NCBI RefSeq assembly: GCF_000153045.1
Contig: NZ_CH724159.1
Location: 1,349,356-1,413,355, forward strand
Source of the DNA: Synechococcus sp. WH 5701
GTDB lineage: Bacteria; Cyanobacteriota; Cyanobacteriia; PCC-6307; Cyanobiaceae
Direction: 5' to 3'
DNA: 64,000 bases
Positions within the stretch are counted from its first letter, which is position 1. Each line of letters begins with the position of its first letter. This document shows positions 9,331 through 19,787 of the stretch, piece after piece. The position numbers and the translations under genes were made by a program. Below the pieces are notes generated by a model. It did not search any database, was not told the DNA's origin, and saw only the letters and a program-made list of their open reading frames with translations.

Positions 9331-11136
9331 ATGAGCGCCAATCAGAGCGCACCGATCCGCAACATCGCGATCATTGCCCACGTGGACCACGGCAAGACCA
9401 CCCTGGTGGATGCCCTGCTTCAGCAATCGGGCATCTTTCGCGAAGGGGAGGCCGTGCCCACCTGCGTCATGGACTCCAACGACCTGGAGCGCGAGCGCGG
9501 CATCACGATTCTCTCCAAGAACACGGCGGTCACCTACGCCGGCACCCGCATCAACATCGTCGACACCCCAGGCCACGCCGATTTCGGCGGTGAAGTGGAG
9601 CGGGTGCTGGGCATGGTCGATGGGGCGCTGCTGATCGTCGACGCCAACGAGGGGCCGATGCCCCAGACGCGCTTCGTGCTCAAGAAGGCTCTGGAGCAGG
9701 GATTGCGGCCGATCGTGTTCGTCAACAAGATCGACCGGGCCCGGGTGGACCCCGAGCAGGCCGTCGACAAGGTCCTCGATCTCTTCCTTGAACTGGGCGC
9801 CGACGACGACCAGTGCGACTTCCCCTACCTCTTCGGCAGCGGCATGGGCGGTTACGCCAAGCCCGACATGGCCACCGAGAGCGACACCATGAAGCCGCTC
9901 TTCGACGCCATCCTGCGCCACGTCCCACCTCCGGTGGGAGATCCCACCAAACCCCTGCAGCTGCAGGTCACCACGCTCGATTACTCCGATTTTCTCGGAC
10001 GGATCATGATCGGCCGGGTGCACAACGGCACGATCAAGGCGGGGCAGCCGGCCGCACTCATTCGCGACGACGGCAGCATCAAGCGCAGCCGCATCAGCAA
10101 GCTGCTGGGCTTCGAAGGACTGGCCCGGGTGGAGATCGCCGAGGCCCGCGCCGGAGATCTGGTGGCCGTGGCCGGTTTCGATGAGGTGAACATCGGCGAG
10201 ACCATCGCCTGCCCTGATCACCCCGAAGCGCTGCCGCTGATCCGGGTGGATGAACCCACCCTGCAGATGACCTTCGTGGTCAATGATTCCCCCTTTGCCG
10301 GCAAGGAGGGCAAGTTCGTCACCAGCCGCCAGCTGCGTGACCGCCTGCAGAAGGAGCTGCTCACCAACGTGGCCCTGCGGGTCGAGGACACCGATTCCCC
10401 GGATCGCTTCGCCGTCAGCGGCCGTGGTGAACTCCACCTCGGCATCCTGATCGAGACGATGCGCCGGGAAGGCTTCGAATTCCAGGTGTCGCAGCCCCAG
10501 GTGATCTTCCGCACCATCGATGGCACCCCCTGCGAACCGGTGGAAACCCTGGTGATGGATGTCCCCGAAGATGCCGTCGGCAGCTGCATCGAGAAGCTGG
10601 GGATGCGCAAGGGCGAGATGCAGAACATGGAAACCGGCAGTGATGGACGCACCCAGCTGGAGTTCGTCGTTCCGGCTCGGGGCCTGATCGGCTTCCGCGG
10701 AGAGTTCGTGCGGGCCACCCGGGGTGAGGGGATCATGAGCCATTCCTTCTTCGAGTACCGCCCGATGCAGGGCGATTTCGATGCGCGCCGCAATGGCGTT
10801 TTGATTGCCTACGAGGAAGGCACCGCCACCTTCTATGCCCTGAAGGGTGCCGAAGATCGGGGCCAGTTCTTCATCACACCGGGCACCAAGGTGTACAAGG
10901 GCATGATCGTCGGCGAGCACAACCGACCGCCCGACCTTGAGCTCAACGTCTGCAAGGCCAAACAGGTCACCAACATCCGCTCGGCCGGTGCTGAGGTGCT
11001 CGACACCCTGCAGTCGCCGATCCAGATGACCCTGGAGCGGGCACTGGAATACATCGGCCCCGACGAGATGCTGGAGGTGACCCCTGAATCGATCCGGTTG
11101 CGCAAGCTGCCGGCGAAGAAGCCCGCCAAGCGTTGA
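9331..11136 (+). CDS. typA: Ribosome-associated GTPase TypA/BipA
   Basis: Translational GTPase related to EF-G and LepA that binds the ribosome and supports 50S assembly and stress adaptation. The 601-residue product starts [24 protein letters not shown], in which AHVDHGKT is the G1 loop; RGITI (G2), DTPGHADF (G3) and NKIDR (G4) follow. The C-terminal half contains the [10 protein letters not shown] signature of the TypA family. The frame is open to 9280, but the ATG at 9331 matches the family start. The following DUF309 gene overlaps its stop codon. Confidence 0.96.
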   Translation: MSANQSAPIRNIAIIAHVDHGKTTLVDALLQQSGIFREGEAVPTCVMDSNDLERERGITILSKNTAVTYAGTRINIVDTPGHADFGGEVERVLGMVDGALLIVDANEGPMPQTRFVLKKALEQGLRPIVFVNKIDRARVDPEQAVDKVLDLFLELGADDDQCDFPYLFGSGMGGYAKPDMATESDTMKPLFDAILRHVPPPVGDPTKPLQLQVTTLDYSDFLGRIMIGRVHNGTIKAGQPAALIRDDGSIKRSRISKLLGFEGLARVEIAEARAGDLVAVAGFDEVNIGETIACPDHPEALPLIRVDEPTLQMTFVVNDSPFAGKEGKFVTSRQLRDRLQKELLTNVALRVEDTDSPDRFAVSGRGELHLGILIETMRREGFEFQVSQPQVIFRTIDGTPCEPVETLVMDVPEDAVGSCIEKLGMRKGEMQNMETGSDGRTQLEFVVPARGLIGFRGEFVRATRGEGIMSHSFFEYRPMQGDFDARRNGVLIAYEEGTATFYALKGAEDRGQFFITPGTKVYKGMIVGEHNRPPDLELNVCKAKQVTNIRSAGAEVLDTLQSPIQMTLERALEYIGPDEMLEVTPESIRLRKLPAKKPAKR

Positions 11137-11498
11137 GCGAGGCCCTCGAGGACGACCCCCGCTTCCGGCAGGCGGTCGTCCTCTTCAATGCCGGTCAGTG
11201 GTACGCCTGCCACGACGGGCTCGAGGAGCTTTGGCATGAAACCCTGGGCCCGGACCGACCCGTGCTCCAGGGGATGCTGCAGATCGCCGTGGCCCACCTC
11301 CATCTGGAGCGAGGCAACGAGCGCGGCGCCACCGTGCTGCTGGGTGAAGGGGTGGGCCGTCTGGCCAACAGCGGTCCTGAGGCGCTCGGCCTCGACCTCG
11401 ACCATCTGCGCCAGGTCAGCACCGCCCGTTTGCGCTGTCTGCAAGCTGGCGGCGATCCATCAGGACTGCCCCTGCCCAGCCTGCGGCCGCAGGCCTGA
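11133..11498 (+). CDS. DUF309 domain protein
   Basis: A 121-residue protein of the DUF309 family, conserved in cyanobacteria and plants and without an established function. The defining motif is visible as FNAGQWYACHDGLEELWHE near residues 18-36, followed by LQGMLQIAVAHLHLERGN, which forms the second conserved helix. The TTG start overlaps the TGA of typA, so the two are probably translated from one message. The length is normal for the family. Confidence 0.85.
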   Translation: MSEALEDDPRFRQAVVLFNAGQWYACHDGLEELWHETLGPDRPVLQGMLQIAVAHLHLERGNERGATVLLGEGVGRLANSGPEALGLDLDHLRQVSTARLRCLQAGGDPSGLPLPSLRPQA

Positions 11499-11583
11499 GC
11501 GTCCGCCCTGCCGCTGAGCTCCCGACATCGGCCCGTAGATTGCCAACTCAGATTGGTTCAACACCCACCATTGCCGCTGAGAT

Positions 11584-12141
11584 GTGAGCACTGCCCAGCA
11601 GGTGAGCCCCGTCGAGATGTCCGAACCGCTCCGGTGGCCAAGGCGACGTCATGTGATGCCGGCCCTGGCAGCCATGCTCCTGATGCTGGCTTCAGCGGAG
11701 AGCAGCCGTGCCCAGCCGATCCAGCCCGGTGAACAGGTCGGCCCCGCTTTGGACCAAGTGCCGGCAGTGCCAGCCCCTGCACCCACCGGCCAGGTCACGA
11801 TCGAATCCGACCGCCAGCAGGCCGACAACGTCACCGGGATCATCACCGCCACGGGCAACGTCCGGATCGTTTATCCCGACCGCCGGGTGGTGGCCACCTC
11901 CCGACAGGCCCAGTACTTCACCCGGGAGGGGATGATCATTCTCAGCGGCGATGTGGATGTGGTCCAGGACGATGGCAACCTGCTGCGGGCCGACCGGGTC
12001 ACTTACCTGGTGGAGCGGGAACGGGCCCTGGCCCAGCCCCTGGAAGGCCAGCAGGTGTTCAGCAAACTCCTGATTCAGACCACACCCCAGGTTCAGCCGC
12101 CGGGAGCGCAACCTCAGCCCCTCACCCCGCCGCTTCGATGA
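11584..12141 (+). CDS. LptA/OstA-like periplasmic protein for LPS transport
   Basis: Predicted periplasmic bridge protein of the Lpt lipopolysaccharide export machine. After a cleavable-signal-like segment (MLLMLASAESSRA) the protein has the OstA-like beta repeat: TIESDRQQADNVTGIITATGNVRI, then ILSGDVDVVQDDGNLLRADRVTY, the alternating pattern seen in LptA. At 185 residues it is about normal. The start may be GTG 11584, ATG 11617 or ATG 11656. It overlaps lptB by four bases (ATGA) and lptB overlaps the permease likewise, so the three form one operon for outer-membrane biogenesis. Confidence 0.82.
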   Translation: MSTAQQVSPVEMSEPLRWPRRRHVMPALAAMLLMLASAESSRAQPIQPGEQVGPALDQVPAVPAPAPTGQVTIESDRQQADNVTGIITATGNVRIVYPDRRVVATSRQAQYFTREGMIILSGDVDVVQDDGNLLRADRVTYLVERERALAQPLEGQQVFSKLLIQTTPQVQPPGAQPQPLTPPLR

Positions 12142-12866
12142 GCCTCTCCCTGGAGAGCGTCACCCTGAGCCTGGGCGGCCGTCCCCTGGTCAAGGAGGTG
12201 AGCCTGGAGCTGGAACCCGGAGAAGTGGTGGGCCTGCTGGGACCCAACGGAGCGGGCAAGACCACCACCTTCAACCTGGTGACGGGTCAGCTCAGGCCCG
12301 ACAAGGGTCAGGTGCTGCTGGATGGACGCCGGGTCGAAGGCCTGCCGATGCCCAAACGGGCGCGTCTGGGCATCGGCTACCTGCCCCAGGAAGCCAGTGT
12401 GTTTCGCCAGCTCACGGCCCGCGAGAACCTGCAGCTGGCCCTGCAACAGAGCGGAACCCCGGTGCGGGTGCGGCGCCAGAGGTTGGAGGAGTTGATCGAG
12501 GAATTTCATCTCAGCAGGTTCCAGCACCGCCGAGGCTTCCAGCTCTCAGGTGGTGAGCGCCGGCGCTGTGAGGTGGCTCGGGCCCTGGCCGTGGGCCGCG
12601 AGGGACCGCGTTATCTGCTGCTGGATGAACCCTTCGCGGGCGTCGATCCCCTGGCGGTTGCCGATCTGCAGGCATTGATCGGCAATCTGCGCCAGCGGGG
12701 CATGGGCCTGCTGATCACCGACCACAACGTGCGCGAGACGCTGGCCATCACCGACCGTGCCTACATCCTCACCGAGGGGAGCATTCTTGCCTCGGGCCCC
12801 TCCTCGGATGTGGCCAGCAACCCCCTGGTGCGGCGTCACTATCTGGGCGAGGGATTCCAATTGTGA
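12138..12866 (+). CDS. lptB: LPS export ABC transporter ATP-binding protein LptB
   Basis: Cytoplasmic ATPase of the Lpt exporter, powering extraction of LPS from the inner membrane. The 242-residue protein shows Walker A GPNGAGKTTT, the signature LSGGERRRCEVARAL, Walker B YLLLDEPFAGVDP and the switch His in ITDHNVRET. Strong resemblance in length and motif spacing to LptB rather than to branched amino-acid transporters, supported by the LptA-like gene upstream and the YjgP/YjgQ-type permease downstream, each overlapping by four bases. Confidence 0.94.
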   Translation: MSLSLESVTLSLGGRPLVKEVSLELEPGEVVGLLGPNGAGKTTTFNLVTGQLRPDKGQVLLDGRRVEGLPMPKRARLGIGYLPQEASVFRQLTARENLQLALQQSGTPVRVRRQRLEELIEEFHLSRFQHRRGFQLSGGERRRCEVARALAVGREGPRYLLLDEPFAGVDPLAVADLQALIGNLRQRGMGLLITDHNVRETLAITDRAYILTEGSILASGPSSDVASNPLVRRHYLGEGFQL

Positions 12867-14068
12867 GCGCATCCACCAAGCCACAGACCACACCGGTGGT
12901 TCAGCGGGTGCTGAAGCCGTTCATGCTCTCCTGGCAGCGGTTACCCCTGATGGATCGCTGGCTCACCAACGAGCTGATGGGTCCGCTGCTGTTCGGTGTC
13001 GCGGCCTTCACGGCAGTGTCGCTCTCGGTGGGGGTGGTATTCGAGCTGGTGCGGCGTGTAGCCGAATCGGGTCTGCCGCTGCTCACGGCCCTGCAGGTGC
13101 TTGGACTGCGGATGCCCGGCTTCCTGGTGCTCTCGTTTCCGATGGCCACCTTGATGGCCACCCTGCTGGCCTACAGCACCCTCTCGAGCAACAGTGAACT
13201 GATTGCCCTGCGCAGCGTCGGGGTCAGCACCTGGCGCATGGTGTTGCCGGCCCTGATCGTGGCGGTGCTGATGAGCCTGCTCACCTTCGTGTTCAACGAC
13301 CTGATCGTTCCCAGCGCCAATCTGGAGGCGACCAACACCTTGAATCAGGCCCTTGGCAAGGCGATCGCGGCGGAGAAGGGCAGCAACATCATCTATTCGC
13401 GCTTCAGCCGTCGCCCCAGCAAGCTTGATGAGAGTGGCAGCGAGCGCTACCTCTCCCAACTCTTTTACTCCCGGCAGTTCAAGGATGGAGAGATGGAGGA
13501 AGTCACGGTCCTTGATTTCAGCCGCCCCAGCGGAACCCAGATCCTCAAGGCCAAAACGGGCACCTGGAACGATGAAGCGGGGATGTGGGAATTCCGCGAC
13601 GGGCAGATTGTGCTGGTGGGCGACAGCGAAACCACCACCTCAGCCAAGTTCGATCGCTATCTCTACCCGCTCGACCAGGGACCCCTCAAGCTGGCGGCCC
13701 TGCCCAAGGATGCGGCCAGCATGTCGGTGTCAGAAGCCCTGCGGGCTGAAACTCTGCTGAGGGAAGCGGGCGATCAGAAGGAAGCCCGGCGCTTGAGGGT
13801 GCGCATCCAGGAGAAGTTCGCCTTTCCGGCCATCTGCCTGGTGTTCGGCCTGATCGGCAGCAGCCTCGGGGTCAGGCCCAATGCCCGCACGAGCCGCAGC
13901 CAGGGGTTCGGCATCAGCGTGCTGCTGATCTTCTCCTATTACCTGATGTCGTTCATCTTCAGCTCCCTGGGGGTGAAGGGCACACTCGGCCCCGTGCTGG
14001 CGGCCTGGTCCCCGGTGCTGATCGGCCTGCTGCTGGGCCTGCTGCTGTTGCGCCAGGCCAGCCGCTGA
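12863..14068 (+). CDS. LptF/LptG family permease (YjgP/YjgQ)
   Basis: Inner-membrane permease subunit of the LPS exporter. The 401-residue protein has three N-terminal transmembrane segments around residues 30-130 ([19 protein letters not shown] and the following two), a long periplasmic jellyroll-like middle part, and three C-terminal membrane segments ending in [13 protein letters not shown], which is the LptF/G layout. Cyanobacteria usually carry a single such permease, so whether it stands for LptF, LptG or both cannot be told here. GTG start overlaps lptB by four bases. Confidence 0.9.
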   Translation: MSASTKPQTTPVVQRVLKPFMLSWQRLPLMDRWLTNELMGPLLFGVAAFTAVSLSVGVVFELVRRVAESGLPLLTALQVLGLRMPGFLVLSFPMATLMATLLAYSTLSSNSELIALRSVGVSTWRMVLPALIVAVLMSLLTFVFNDLIVPSANLEATNTLNQALGKAIAAEKGSNIIYSRFSRRPSKLDESGSERYLSQLFYSRQFKDGEMEEVTVLDFSRPSGTQILKAKTGTWNDEAGMWEFRDGQIVLVGDSETTTSAKFDRYLYPLDQGPLKLAALPKDAASMSVSEALRAETLLREAGDQKEARRLRVRIQEKFAFPAICLVFGLIGSSLGVRPNARTSRSQGFGISVLLIFSYYLMSFIFSSLGVKGTLGPVLAAWSPVLIGLLLGLLLLRQASR

Positions 14069-14138
14069 ACCGGTCCCCGTCCAGCCAGGCCTGCAGGCAG
14101 ACTGGCTTGCAGATCCGCCCCGCCTTGAGCGCGCTGCA

Positions 14139-15047
14139 GTGAACGAACCGGTTCTCTCCCTCGGCCTGCTGGCCTTCGCCCTGCTGCTGCTGGCCCTGCC
14201 CCTGGCCTTCTGGGGCCTCAGCGGCGGCCGCTCCAGCAGCGCAGTCCGCTTATTGGTTGCGGCCGCCAATCTGAGCCTCACGGCCCAGCTCACTCTGCGC
14301 TGGTGGGACTCCGGCCACTTCCCGATCAGCAACCTCTACGAATCCCTCTGCTTCCTGGCCTGGGCCTGCACCCTCACCCAGCTGCTGGTGGAGCGCTCCT
14401 GGCCCAGTCCACTGGTGCCGGCCGCGGCAACACCCATGGGCCTGGGCTGCCTGGCCTTCGCCAGCTTCGCCCTGCCCGATCGGCTGCAGGAAGCCTCACC
14501 CCTGGTGCCGGCTCTGCGCTCCAGCTGGCTGGTGATGCACGTGAGCGTGATCATGGTGAGCTACGCCGCTCTCCTGGTGGGATCACTGCTCTCGGTGGCC
14601 GTGCTCTTCACCGATCGCGGCCAGGACCTGCAACTGCGCAGCAGCTCCATCGGCAGCGGCGGCTATCGCCAGGCCAAGCTGGCCGGTGAAGCGGGCGAGC
14701 TGCGCCTGAGCAGCGTGTCGATCGGGGTGAGCGAGCAACTCGACAGCCTCAGCTACCGCACGATCACCGTGGGCTTCCTGCTGCTCTCGGTGGGCCTGGT
14801 GAGTGGAGCCGTGTGGGCGAATGAAGCCTGGGGCAGCTGGTGGAGCTGGGACCCCAAGGAAACATGGGCTCTGATCTGCTGGCTGGTCTACGCCGCCTAT
14901 CTGCACAGCCGGCTGAGTCGGGGCTGGCAGGGCCGCCGTCCCGCCCTGGTGGCAGCGGCGGGTCTGGTGGTCATCGTCGTCTGTTACATCGGCGTGAACC
15001 TGCTGGGCATCGGCCTGCACAGCTACGGCTGGTTCCTGGGCGCCTGA
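14139..15047 (+). CDS. ccsA: Cytochrome c biogenesis protein CcsA (system II haem handling, WWD domain)
   Basis: Membrane protein of the system II cytochrome c maturation pathway, which delivers and ligates haem to apocytochromes such as cytochrome f and c6 on the lumenal side. The 302-residue protein is almost wholly hydrophobic and contains the tryptophan-rich WWD motif [14 protein letters not shown] near residue 230 plus conserved His residues in [11 protein letters not shown] and near the C terminus (GLHSYGWF). In plastids and cyanobacteria this protein is called CcsA (Ycf5); some databases name the same family CcsB. GTG start. It converges on rpe, with a hairpin between them. Confidence 0.94.
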   Translation: MNEPVLSLGLLAFALLLLALPLAFWGLSGGRSSSAVRLLVAAANLSLTAQLTLRWWDSGHFPISNLYESLCFLAWACTLTQLLVERSWPSPLVPAAATPMGLGCLAFASFALPDRLQEASPLVPALRSSWLVMHVSVIMVSYAALLVGSLLSVAVLFTDRGQDLQLRSSSIGSGGYRQAKLAGEAGELRLSSVSIGVSEQLDSLSYRTITVGFLLLSVGLVSGAVWANEAWGSWWSWDPKETWALICWLVYAAYLHSRLSRGWQGRRPALVAAAGLVVIVVCYIGVNLLGIGLHSYGWFLGA

Positions 15048-15055
15048 CGGGGAAG

Positions 15056-15078
15056 CCGGGCCAAAGCCAAAGGCCCGG
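15056..15078. terminator. Bidirectional terminator-like hairpin between ccsA and rpe
   Basis: CCGGGCC and GGCCCGG make a perfect 7-bp GC-only stem around AAAGCCAAA. It lies just after the ccsA stop and about 30 bases before the rpe stop on the other strand. There is no T-run on either side, so termination strength is uncertain. Confidence 0.5.
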
Positions 15079-15107
15079 TCCCCCCGTTGTTCGGTCCCCC
15101 CGTTGCT
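15076..15107. repeat. Two tandem copies of a 16-base unit before the rpe stop
   Basis: The unit CGGTCCCCCCGTTGTT is followed directly by CGGTCCCCCCGTTGCT, differing at one position. This is a simple local duplication in the convergent intergenic gap. I see no coding or protein-binding role for it. Confidence 0.6.
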
Positions 15108-15790
15108 CAGGCCAGCACGGCCGCAGGTCTGCGGCTGTGGCGGATTCCCTCGATCGCCGCGCGGTAGTCGGGGGCGTTGAACACGGCCGAACCAGCCACG
15201 ATCGCGTTGGCGCCGGCTTCCACCACCTGCCAGGTGTTGTTGGCCTTGAGGCCCCCATCCACTTCGATCCAGGGATCCAGTCCACGTTCGTCGCACATCC
15301 GGCGCAGGCGACGGACCTTCTCCACAGCCGAGGGGATGAAGCTCTGGCCCCCGAATCCGGGGTTGACGCTCATGATCAGCACCAGATCGCAGAGCTCGAG
15401 GCAGTACTCGAGGGTTTCCAGGGGAGTGCCGGGGTTCAGCACGGCGCCAGCTTTCTTGCCGAGGTCCTTGATCTGGCCCAGGTTGCGGTGCAGGTGCGGG
15501 CAGGCTTCCACCTGCACGTAAATGTGGTCGGCGCCTGCCTTGGCGAAATCGCCCACATAGCGCTCCGGCTCCACGATCATCAGGTGGACATCGAGGGGCT
15601 TGCTGGTGACGGGGCGCAGGGCCTCGACGATCAGCGGGCCGATGGTGATGTTGGGAACGAAACGGCCGTCCATCACGTCGACATGGATCCAGTCGGCTCC
15701 AGCCTCGTCTACGGCCCTCACCTCGTCACCGAGGCGGGCAAAATCAGCGGAAAGGATCGACGGGGCGATCACCAGAGGCTTCGTGCTCAT
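15107..15790 (-). CDS. rpe: Ribulose-phosphate 3-epimerase
   Basis: Interconverts ribulose 5-phosphate and xylulose 5-phosphate in the Calvin cycle and the oxidative pentose phosphate pathway. A TIM-barrel of about 227 residues from the ATG at 15790: APSILSADF opens strand 1, [12 protein letters not shown] carries catalytic His and Asp, [10 protein letters not shown] follows, SVNPGFGGQ is the phosphate loop, and EVDGG holds the second catalytic Asp. The open frame starts four codons earlier; [11 protein letters not shown] is the better start. Its neighbour glpX is divergent and works in the same cycle. Confidence 0.96.
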   Translation of the reverse strand: MSTKPLVIAPSILSADFARLGDEVRAVDEAGADWIHVDVMDGRFVPNITIGPLIVEALRPVTSKPLDVHLMIVEPERYVGDFAKAGADHIYVQVEACPHLHRNLGQIKDLGKKAGAVLNPGTPLETLEYCLELCDLVLIMSVNPGFGGQSFIPSAVEKVRRLRRMCDERGLDPWIEVDGGLKANNTWQVVEAGANAIVAGSAVFNAPDYRAAIEGIRHSRRPAAVLA

Positions 15791-15957
15791 GGTTGGGGCC
15801 ACCGGGGGCGAAGGGAGCCTGGTGATTGTAGGAACGTGGGGTGGGGCCTCCCACGCGGCGCTGATACAGTGACGCCCGCTTCTTGTCGGAAAGACCTTGC
15901 TGCAGCTGGTCTGCCTGTCTTTCTGCTGACGCCTTCTCTCCCCCCTGCCGGACCGTC

Positions 15958-16962
15958 GTGGATCGCACCCTCATTCAGGAACTGCTCGAAGTCGTCGAGC
16001 AGGCCGCCATCGCCTCCGCCCACCTCACCGGGCTCGGCAAGAAAGATGAGGCCGATGCCGCCGCCGTTGAAGCGATGCGCACCCGCATGGGCTCCATCGC
16101 CATGCAGGGCCGGATCGTGATCGGCGAGGGCGAGCGGGATGAGGCCCCCATGCTCTACATCGGTGAGGAAGTGGGCAGCGGCACTGGCCCCGGCGTCGAT
16201 TTCGCCGTGGATCCCTGCGAGGGCACCAATCTCTGCGCCAACGCCCAGGACGGCTCGATGGCGGTGCTGGCCGCCTCCGACCGCGGCGGACTGTTCAACG
16301 CCCCCGACTTCTACATGAAGAAGCTGGCTGCACCCCCGGCCGCCAAGGGCAAGGTGGACATCCGCAAGAGCGCCACCGAGAACATCGCCATCCTGAGCGA
16401 ATGCCTGGGCATGCCCGCCAGCGATCTGACGATCGTGGTGATGGACCGCGCCCGCCACAAGGACCTGATCGCGGAGATCCGCGCCACCGGCGCCCGGGTG
16501 AAGCCGATCAGCGACGGTGACGTTCAAGCCGCGATTGCCTGCGGTTTCGCCGGCACCGGCACCCACTGCCTGATGGGCATCGGCGCCGCACCAGAAGGCG
16601 TGATCTCCGCTGCTGCCCTGCGCTGCCTCGGCGCCCATTTCCAGGGCCAGCTGGTGTATGACCCCGCCATTGCCCAGACCAGCGAGTGGGCCGACTACAC
16701 CAAGGAAGGCAACATCGAGCGGCTCAACTCGATGGGCATCACCGACATCGACAAGGTCTATGAGGCCGAAGAGCTGGCTTCCGGTGAGAACGTTGTGTTT
16801 GCCGGCAGTGGCATCACCCCCGGCCTGCTGTTCAAAGGGGTGGTGTTCGAGCGCGACTGCACCCGCACCAGCAGCCTGATCATCAGCTCGCTCGACTCCT
16901 CGGCCCGCTTCACCGATACGGTGCACATCAAGCCCGGCGCCCAGAGCGTCGCCCTGCGCTGA
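15958..16962 (+). CDS. glpX: Class II fructose-1,6-bisphosphatase / sedoheptulose-1,7-bisphosphatase
   Basis: The cyanobacterial dual-function F/SBPase that dephosphorylates both bisphosphates in the Calvin cycle. The GTG start at 15958 gives 334 residues, the standard length for the cyanobacterial enzyme; the open frame runs 25 codons further upstream without conserved content. GlpX motifs present are [11 protein letters not shown] (metal Glu residues), [10 protein letters not shown] (metal binding) and the later [14 protein letters not shown]. hemA follows after only ten bases, so the two may be cotranscribed. rpe lies divergently upstream. Confidence 0.96.
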   Translation: MDRTLIQELLEVVEQAAIASAHLTGLGKKDEADAAAVEAMRTRMGSIAMQGRIVIGEGERDEAPMLYIGEEVGSGTGPGVDFAVDPCEGTNLCANAQDGSMAVLAASDRGGLFNAPDFYMKKLAAPPAAKGKVDIRKSATENIAILSECLGMPASDLTIVVMDRARHKDLIAEIRATGARVKPISDGDVQAAIACGFAGTGTHCLMGIGAAPEGVISAAALRCLGAHFQGQLVYDPAIAQTSEWADYTKEGNIERLNSMGITDIDKVYEAEELASGENVVFAGSGITPGLLFKGVVFERDCTRTSSLIISSLDSSARFTDTVHIKPGAQSVALR

Positions 16963-16972
16963 GCCGCCTCCC

Positions 16973-18283
16973 ATGCACATCGCCGTCGTCGGCCTCAGCC
17001 ACCGCACGGCTCCGGTGGAGATCCGGGAGCGACTGAGCATCCCCGAGCAGACCATGGAGGAATCCCTCCAGAACCTGCGCGGGGACTCGCAGGTTCTGGA
17101 GGCCTCCATCCTCAGCACCTGCAACCGGCTCGAGATCTATACCCTGCTGCGCAGCCCCGAGCAGGGCATCCATGCCGTGGGCAGCTTCCTGAGCCAGCAC
17201 TCCGGGCTCGACTTCGGGGAGCTCACGCCCCATCTGTTCACCTACCACCACGAGGAAGCGGTGGCCCATCTGTTGCGGGTGGCCGCCGGCCTCGACAGCC
17301 TCGTGCTGGGGGAGGGTCAGATCCTCTCCCAGGTGAAGAAGATGGTGCGGCTGGGCCAGGAACACGGCTCGATCGGACCGATCCTCAACCGCCTGCTCAA
17401 CCAGGCGGTGAGCACCGGCAAACGGGTACGCAGCGAAACCAACCTCGGCACCGGTGCGGTCTCGATCAGCTCCGCCGCCGTGGAACTGGCCCAGCTCAAA
17501 GTGGGCCAGGCCCGGGGCCTCGACGAGCTCGTGCCACTGGATCAGGAGCAGGTGGCGGTGGTGGGGGCCGGGCGCATGGCCAGGCTGCTGCTGCAGCACC
17601 TGCAGGCCAAGGGCTGCCGCGGCCTGGTGCTGCTCAATCGCACGGCGGAACGTGCCGAGGCCCTGGCCGCTGATTTCCCTGAATTCCCCGTCCAGTGCCG
17701 CCCGCTGAGCGACCTGGACCACTGCCTGAGCACCTGCTCCCTGGTGTTCACCAGCACTGGAGCCGAGGAGCCGATCATCGACGCCGGGCGGCTCAGCGGC
17801 CTGAACCGGCGCTCGTCACTGATGCTCATCGACATCGGTGTTCCTCGCAACATCAGCGCCGACGTGAGCCATCTCGGCGGTGTCGACGCCTTCGACGTCG
17901 ACGATCTCCAGGAGGTGGTGACCCGCAACCAGGAGGCCCGCCGCGACATCGCCGTGGAGGCCGAAGGGCTGCTGCAGGAGGAGGCTCGTCAGTTCCTGGA
18001 ATGGTGGGATGGGCTGGAGGCGGTCCCCACCCTCAACCGCCTGCGCCAGCAGCTGGAACAGATCCGCGAGCAGGAACTGCAGAAGGCCCTCAGCCGCATG
18101 GGTCCCGACCTCTCAGCGCGGGAGCGCAAGGTGGTGGAAGCCCTGAGCAAGGGCATCATAAATAAAATCCTGCATAGCCCGGTCACCAACCTGCGGGCAC
18201 CCCAGCCCCGCCAGCAGCGCCATCAGGCGATGCAGGTGCTCCACCAGCTCTTTGCTCTCGACGGAGAGGACGAGGAGAGCTGA
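16973..18283 (+). CDS. hemA: Glutamyl-tRNA reductase
   Basis: First committed enzyme of tetrapyrrole synthesis by the C5 route, reducing glutamyl-tRNA to glutamate-1-semialdehyde with NADPH; it controls flux into chlorophyll, haem and bilins. The 436-residue protein starts HIAVVGLSHRTAPVEIRE, has the catalytic Cys50 in STCNRLEIY, the Rossmann motif VVGAGRMARL near residue 195, and a C-terminal dimerisation helix region. gltX, which makes the substrate, is elsewhere in this window. It follows glpX closely. Confidence 0.96.
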   Translation: MHIAVVGLSHRTAPVEIRERLSIPEQTMEESLQNLRGDSQVLEASILSTCNRLEIYTLLRSPEQGIHAVGSFLSQHSGLDFGELTPHLFTYHHEEAVAHLLRVAAGLDSLVLGEGQILSQVKKMVRLGQEHGSIGPILNRLLNQAVSTGKRVRSETNLGTGAVSISSAAVELAQLKVGQARGLDELVPLDQEQVAVVGAGRMARLLLQHLQAKGCRGLVLLNRTAERAEALAADFPEFPVQCRPLSDLDHCLSTCSLVFTSTGAEEPIIDAGRLSGLNRRSSLMLIDIGVPRNISADVSHLGGVDAFDVDDLQEVVTRNQEARRDIAVEAEGLLQEEARQFLEWWDGLEAVPTLNRLRQQLEQIREQELQKALSRMGPDLSARERKVVEALSKGIINKILHSPVTNLRAPQPRQQRHQAMQVLHQLFALDGEDEES

Positions 18284-18404
18284 TGTGGCCTGGGCTACAG
18301 CGGCTTGCCACGTTTTTGTGTTCAGCCCTGGCGTACGGGCTTCTGGAGGCACCTGATCCGGTACGGTGCACCCACGCTGATGGCAGCAGTCTCGGAGGGC
18401 AGTG

Positions 18405-19700
18405 ATGAAGCGGGTTCTGGCGATCATTCTCGGCGGAGGCGCCGGCACCCGGCTCTATCCCCTCACCAAGATGCGGGCCAAGCCGGCTGTACCACTCGCC
18501 GGCAAGTATCGCCTGATCGATATACCGATCAGCAACTGCATCAACTCGGGGATCAACAAGATCTACGTGCTCACGCAGTTCAACAGTGCCTCGCTGAACC
18601 GGCACCTCACCCAGAGTTACAACCTCTCCGCCGGCTTCGGGCAGGGGTTCGTGGAAGTGCTGGCCGCCCAGCAGACCCCCGACAGCCCCACCTGGTTCGA
18701 GGGCACCGCCGATGCCGTGCGCAAATACCAGTGGCTGTTCCAGGAATGGGACGTGGATCAATACCTGATCCTCTCCGGCGATCAGCTGTACCGGATGGAT
18801 TACAGCCGTTTCGTGGATCACCACATCCAGTCCGGCGCCGACCTCACGGTGGGAGCCCTGCCGGTGGACGCCGAACAGGCCGAAGGCTTCGGGCTGATGC
18901 GCACCGACCTCGATGGCCGCATTCGTGAGTTCTCCGAGAAGCCCAAGGGCGCAGCCCTTGAGGCCATGAAAGTGGACACGGCCCGCCTGGGACTGGCGGA
19001 AGCCGAGGCCACCCGCAGGCCTTACCTGGCCTCGATGGGCATTTATGTCTTCAGCCGCGACACGCTTTTCGATCTGCTGGCGCAGAACCCCGGCTCCACC
19101 GATTTCGGCAAGGAGATCATTCCCACCGCGCTTGGTCAGGGTGACAATCTCAGGGCCTACCTCTTCGATGACTACTGGGAGGACATCGGCACGATCGGGG
19201 CCTTCTACGAAGCCAACCTGGCCCTGACCGACCAACCGAGGCCGGCCTTCTCCTTCTACGACGAGAAGTTTCCGATCTACACCCGACCCCGCTACCTCCC
19301 GCCCAGCAAGCTTCTGGATGCCCAGGTCACCCAGTCGATCATCGGCGAAGGTTCCCTGCTGCAGGATTGCAGCATTCACCACTGTGTGCTCGGCGTTCGC
19401 TCGCGCATCGAAAGTGAAGTGGTGCTGCAGGACACCCTGGTGATGGGAGCCGACTTCTTCGAATCCAGCGAGGAGCGGGCCGTGCTGCGCGAACGGGGCG
19501 GCATCCCGGTGGGGGTGGGCCGCGGCACAACCGTGCGCCGGGCGATCCTCGACAAGAACGTCCGCATCGGGCGCAACGTCACGATCGTCAACAAGGACGG
19601 GATCGAGGAGGCCGACCGGCCTGAACTGGGCTTCTACATCCGCAACGGCATCGTGGTGGTGGAGAAGAACGCCACCATCGCCGACGGCACCGTGATCTGA
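18405..19700 (+). CDS. glgC: Glucose-1-phosphate adenylyltransferase (ADP-glucose pyrophosphorylase)
   Basis: Makes ADP-glucose for glycogen synthesis and, in many picocyanobacteria, for glucosylglycerate-type solutes; the cyanobacterial enzyme is activated by 3-phosphoglycerate. The 431-residue protein has the nucleotidyltransferase signature [27 protein letters not shown] split across residues 9-35, [22 protein letters not shown], and a left-handed beta-helix C terminus with hexapeptide-type repeats ([22 protein letters not shown]). A GTG lies one codon upstream of the chosen ATG. About 120 bases separate it from hemA. Confidence 0.96.
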   Translation: MKRVLAIILGGGAGTRLYPLTKMRAKPAVPLAGKYRLIDIPISNCINSGINKIYVLTQFNSASLNRHLTQSYNLSAGFGQGFVEVLAAQQTPDSPTWFEGTADAVRKYQWLFQEWDVDQYLILSGDQLYRMDYSRFVDHHIQSGADLTVGALPVDAEQAEGFGLMRTDLDGRIREFSEKPKGAALEAMKVDTARLGLAEAEATRRPYLASMGIYVFSRDTLFDLLAQNPGSTDFGKEIIPTALGQGDNLRAYLFDDYWEDIGTIGAFYEANLALTDQPRPAFSFYDEKFPIYTRPRYLPPSKLLDAQVTQSIIGEGSLLQDCSIHHCVLGVRSRIESEVVLQDTLVMGADFFESSEERAVLRERGGIPVGVGRGTTVRRAILDKNVRIGRNVTIVNKDGIEEADRPELGFYIRNGIVVVEKNATIADGTVI

Positions 19701-19787
19701 GCGCTTGCTGACACAGGGCGCGAGCCAACGGCGTTCGGGCAGGCTCAAGGCCACACTGAATCCGAACGGCCTGCACGCCAACTTCTC

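Noticed and set aside
9313..10920. A 535-codon open frame antisense to typA
   Set aside because: High-GC shadow: His/Gln/Ala/Gly-rich composition without domain pattern, opposite a clear essential gene.
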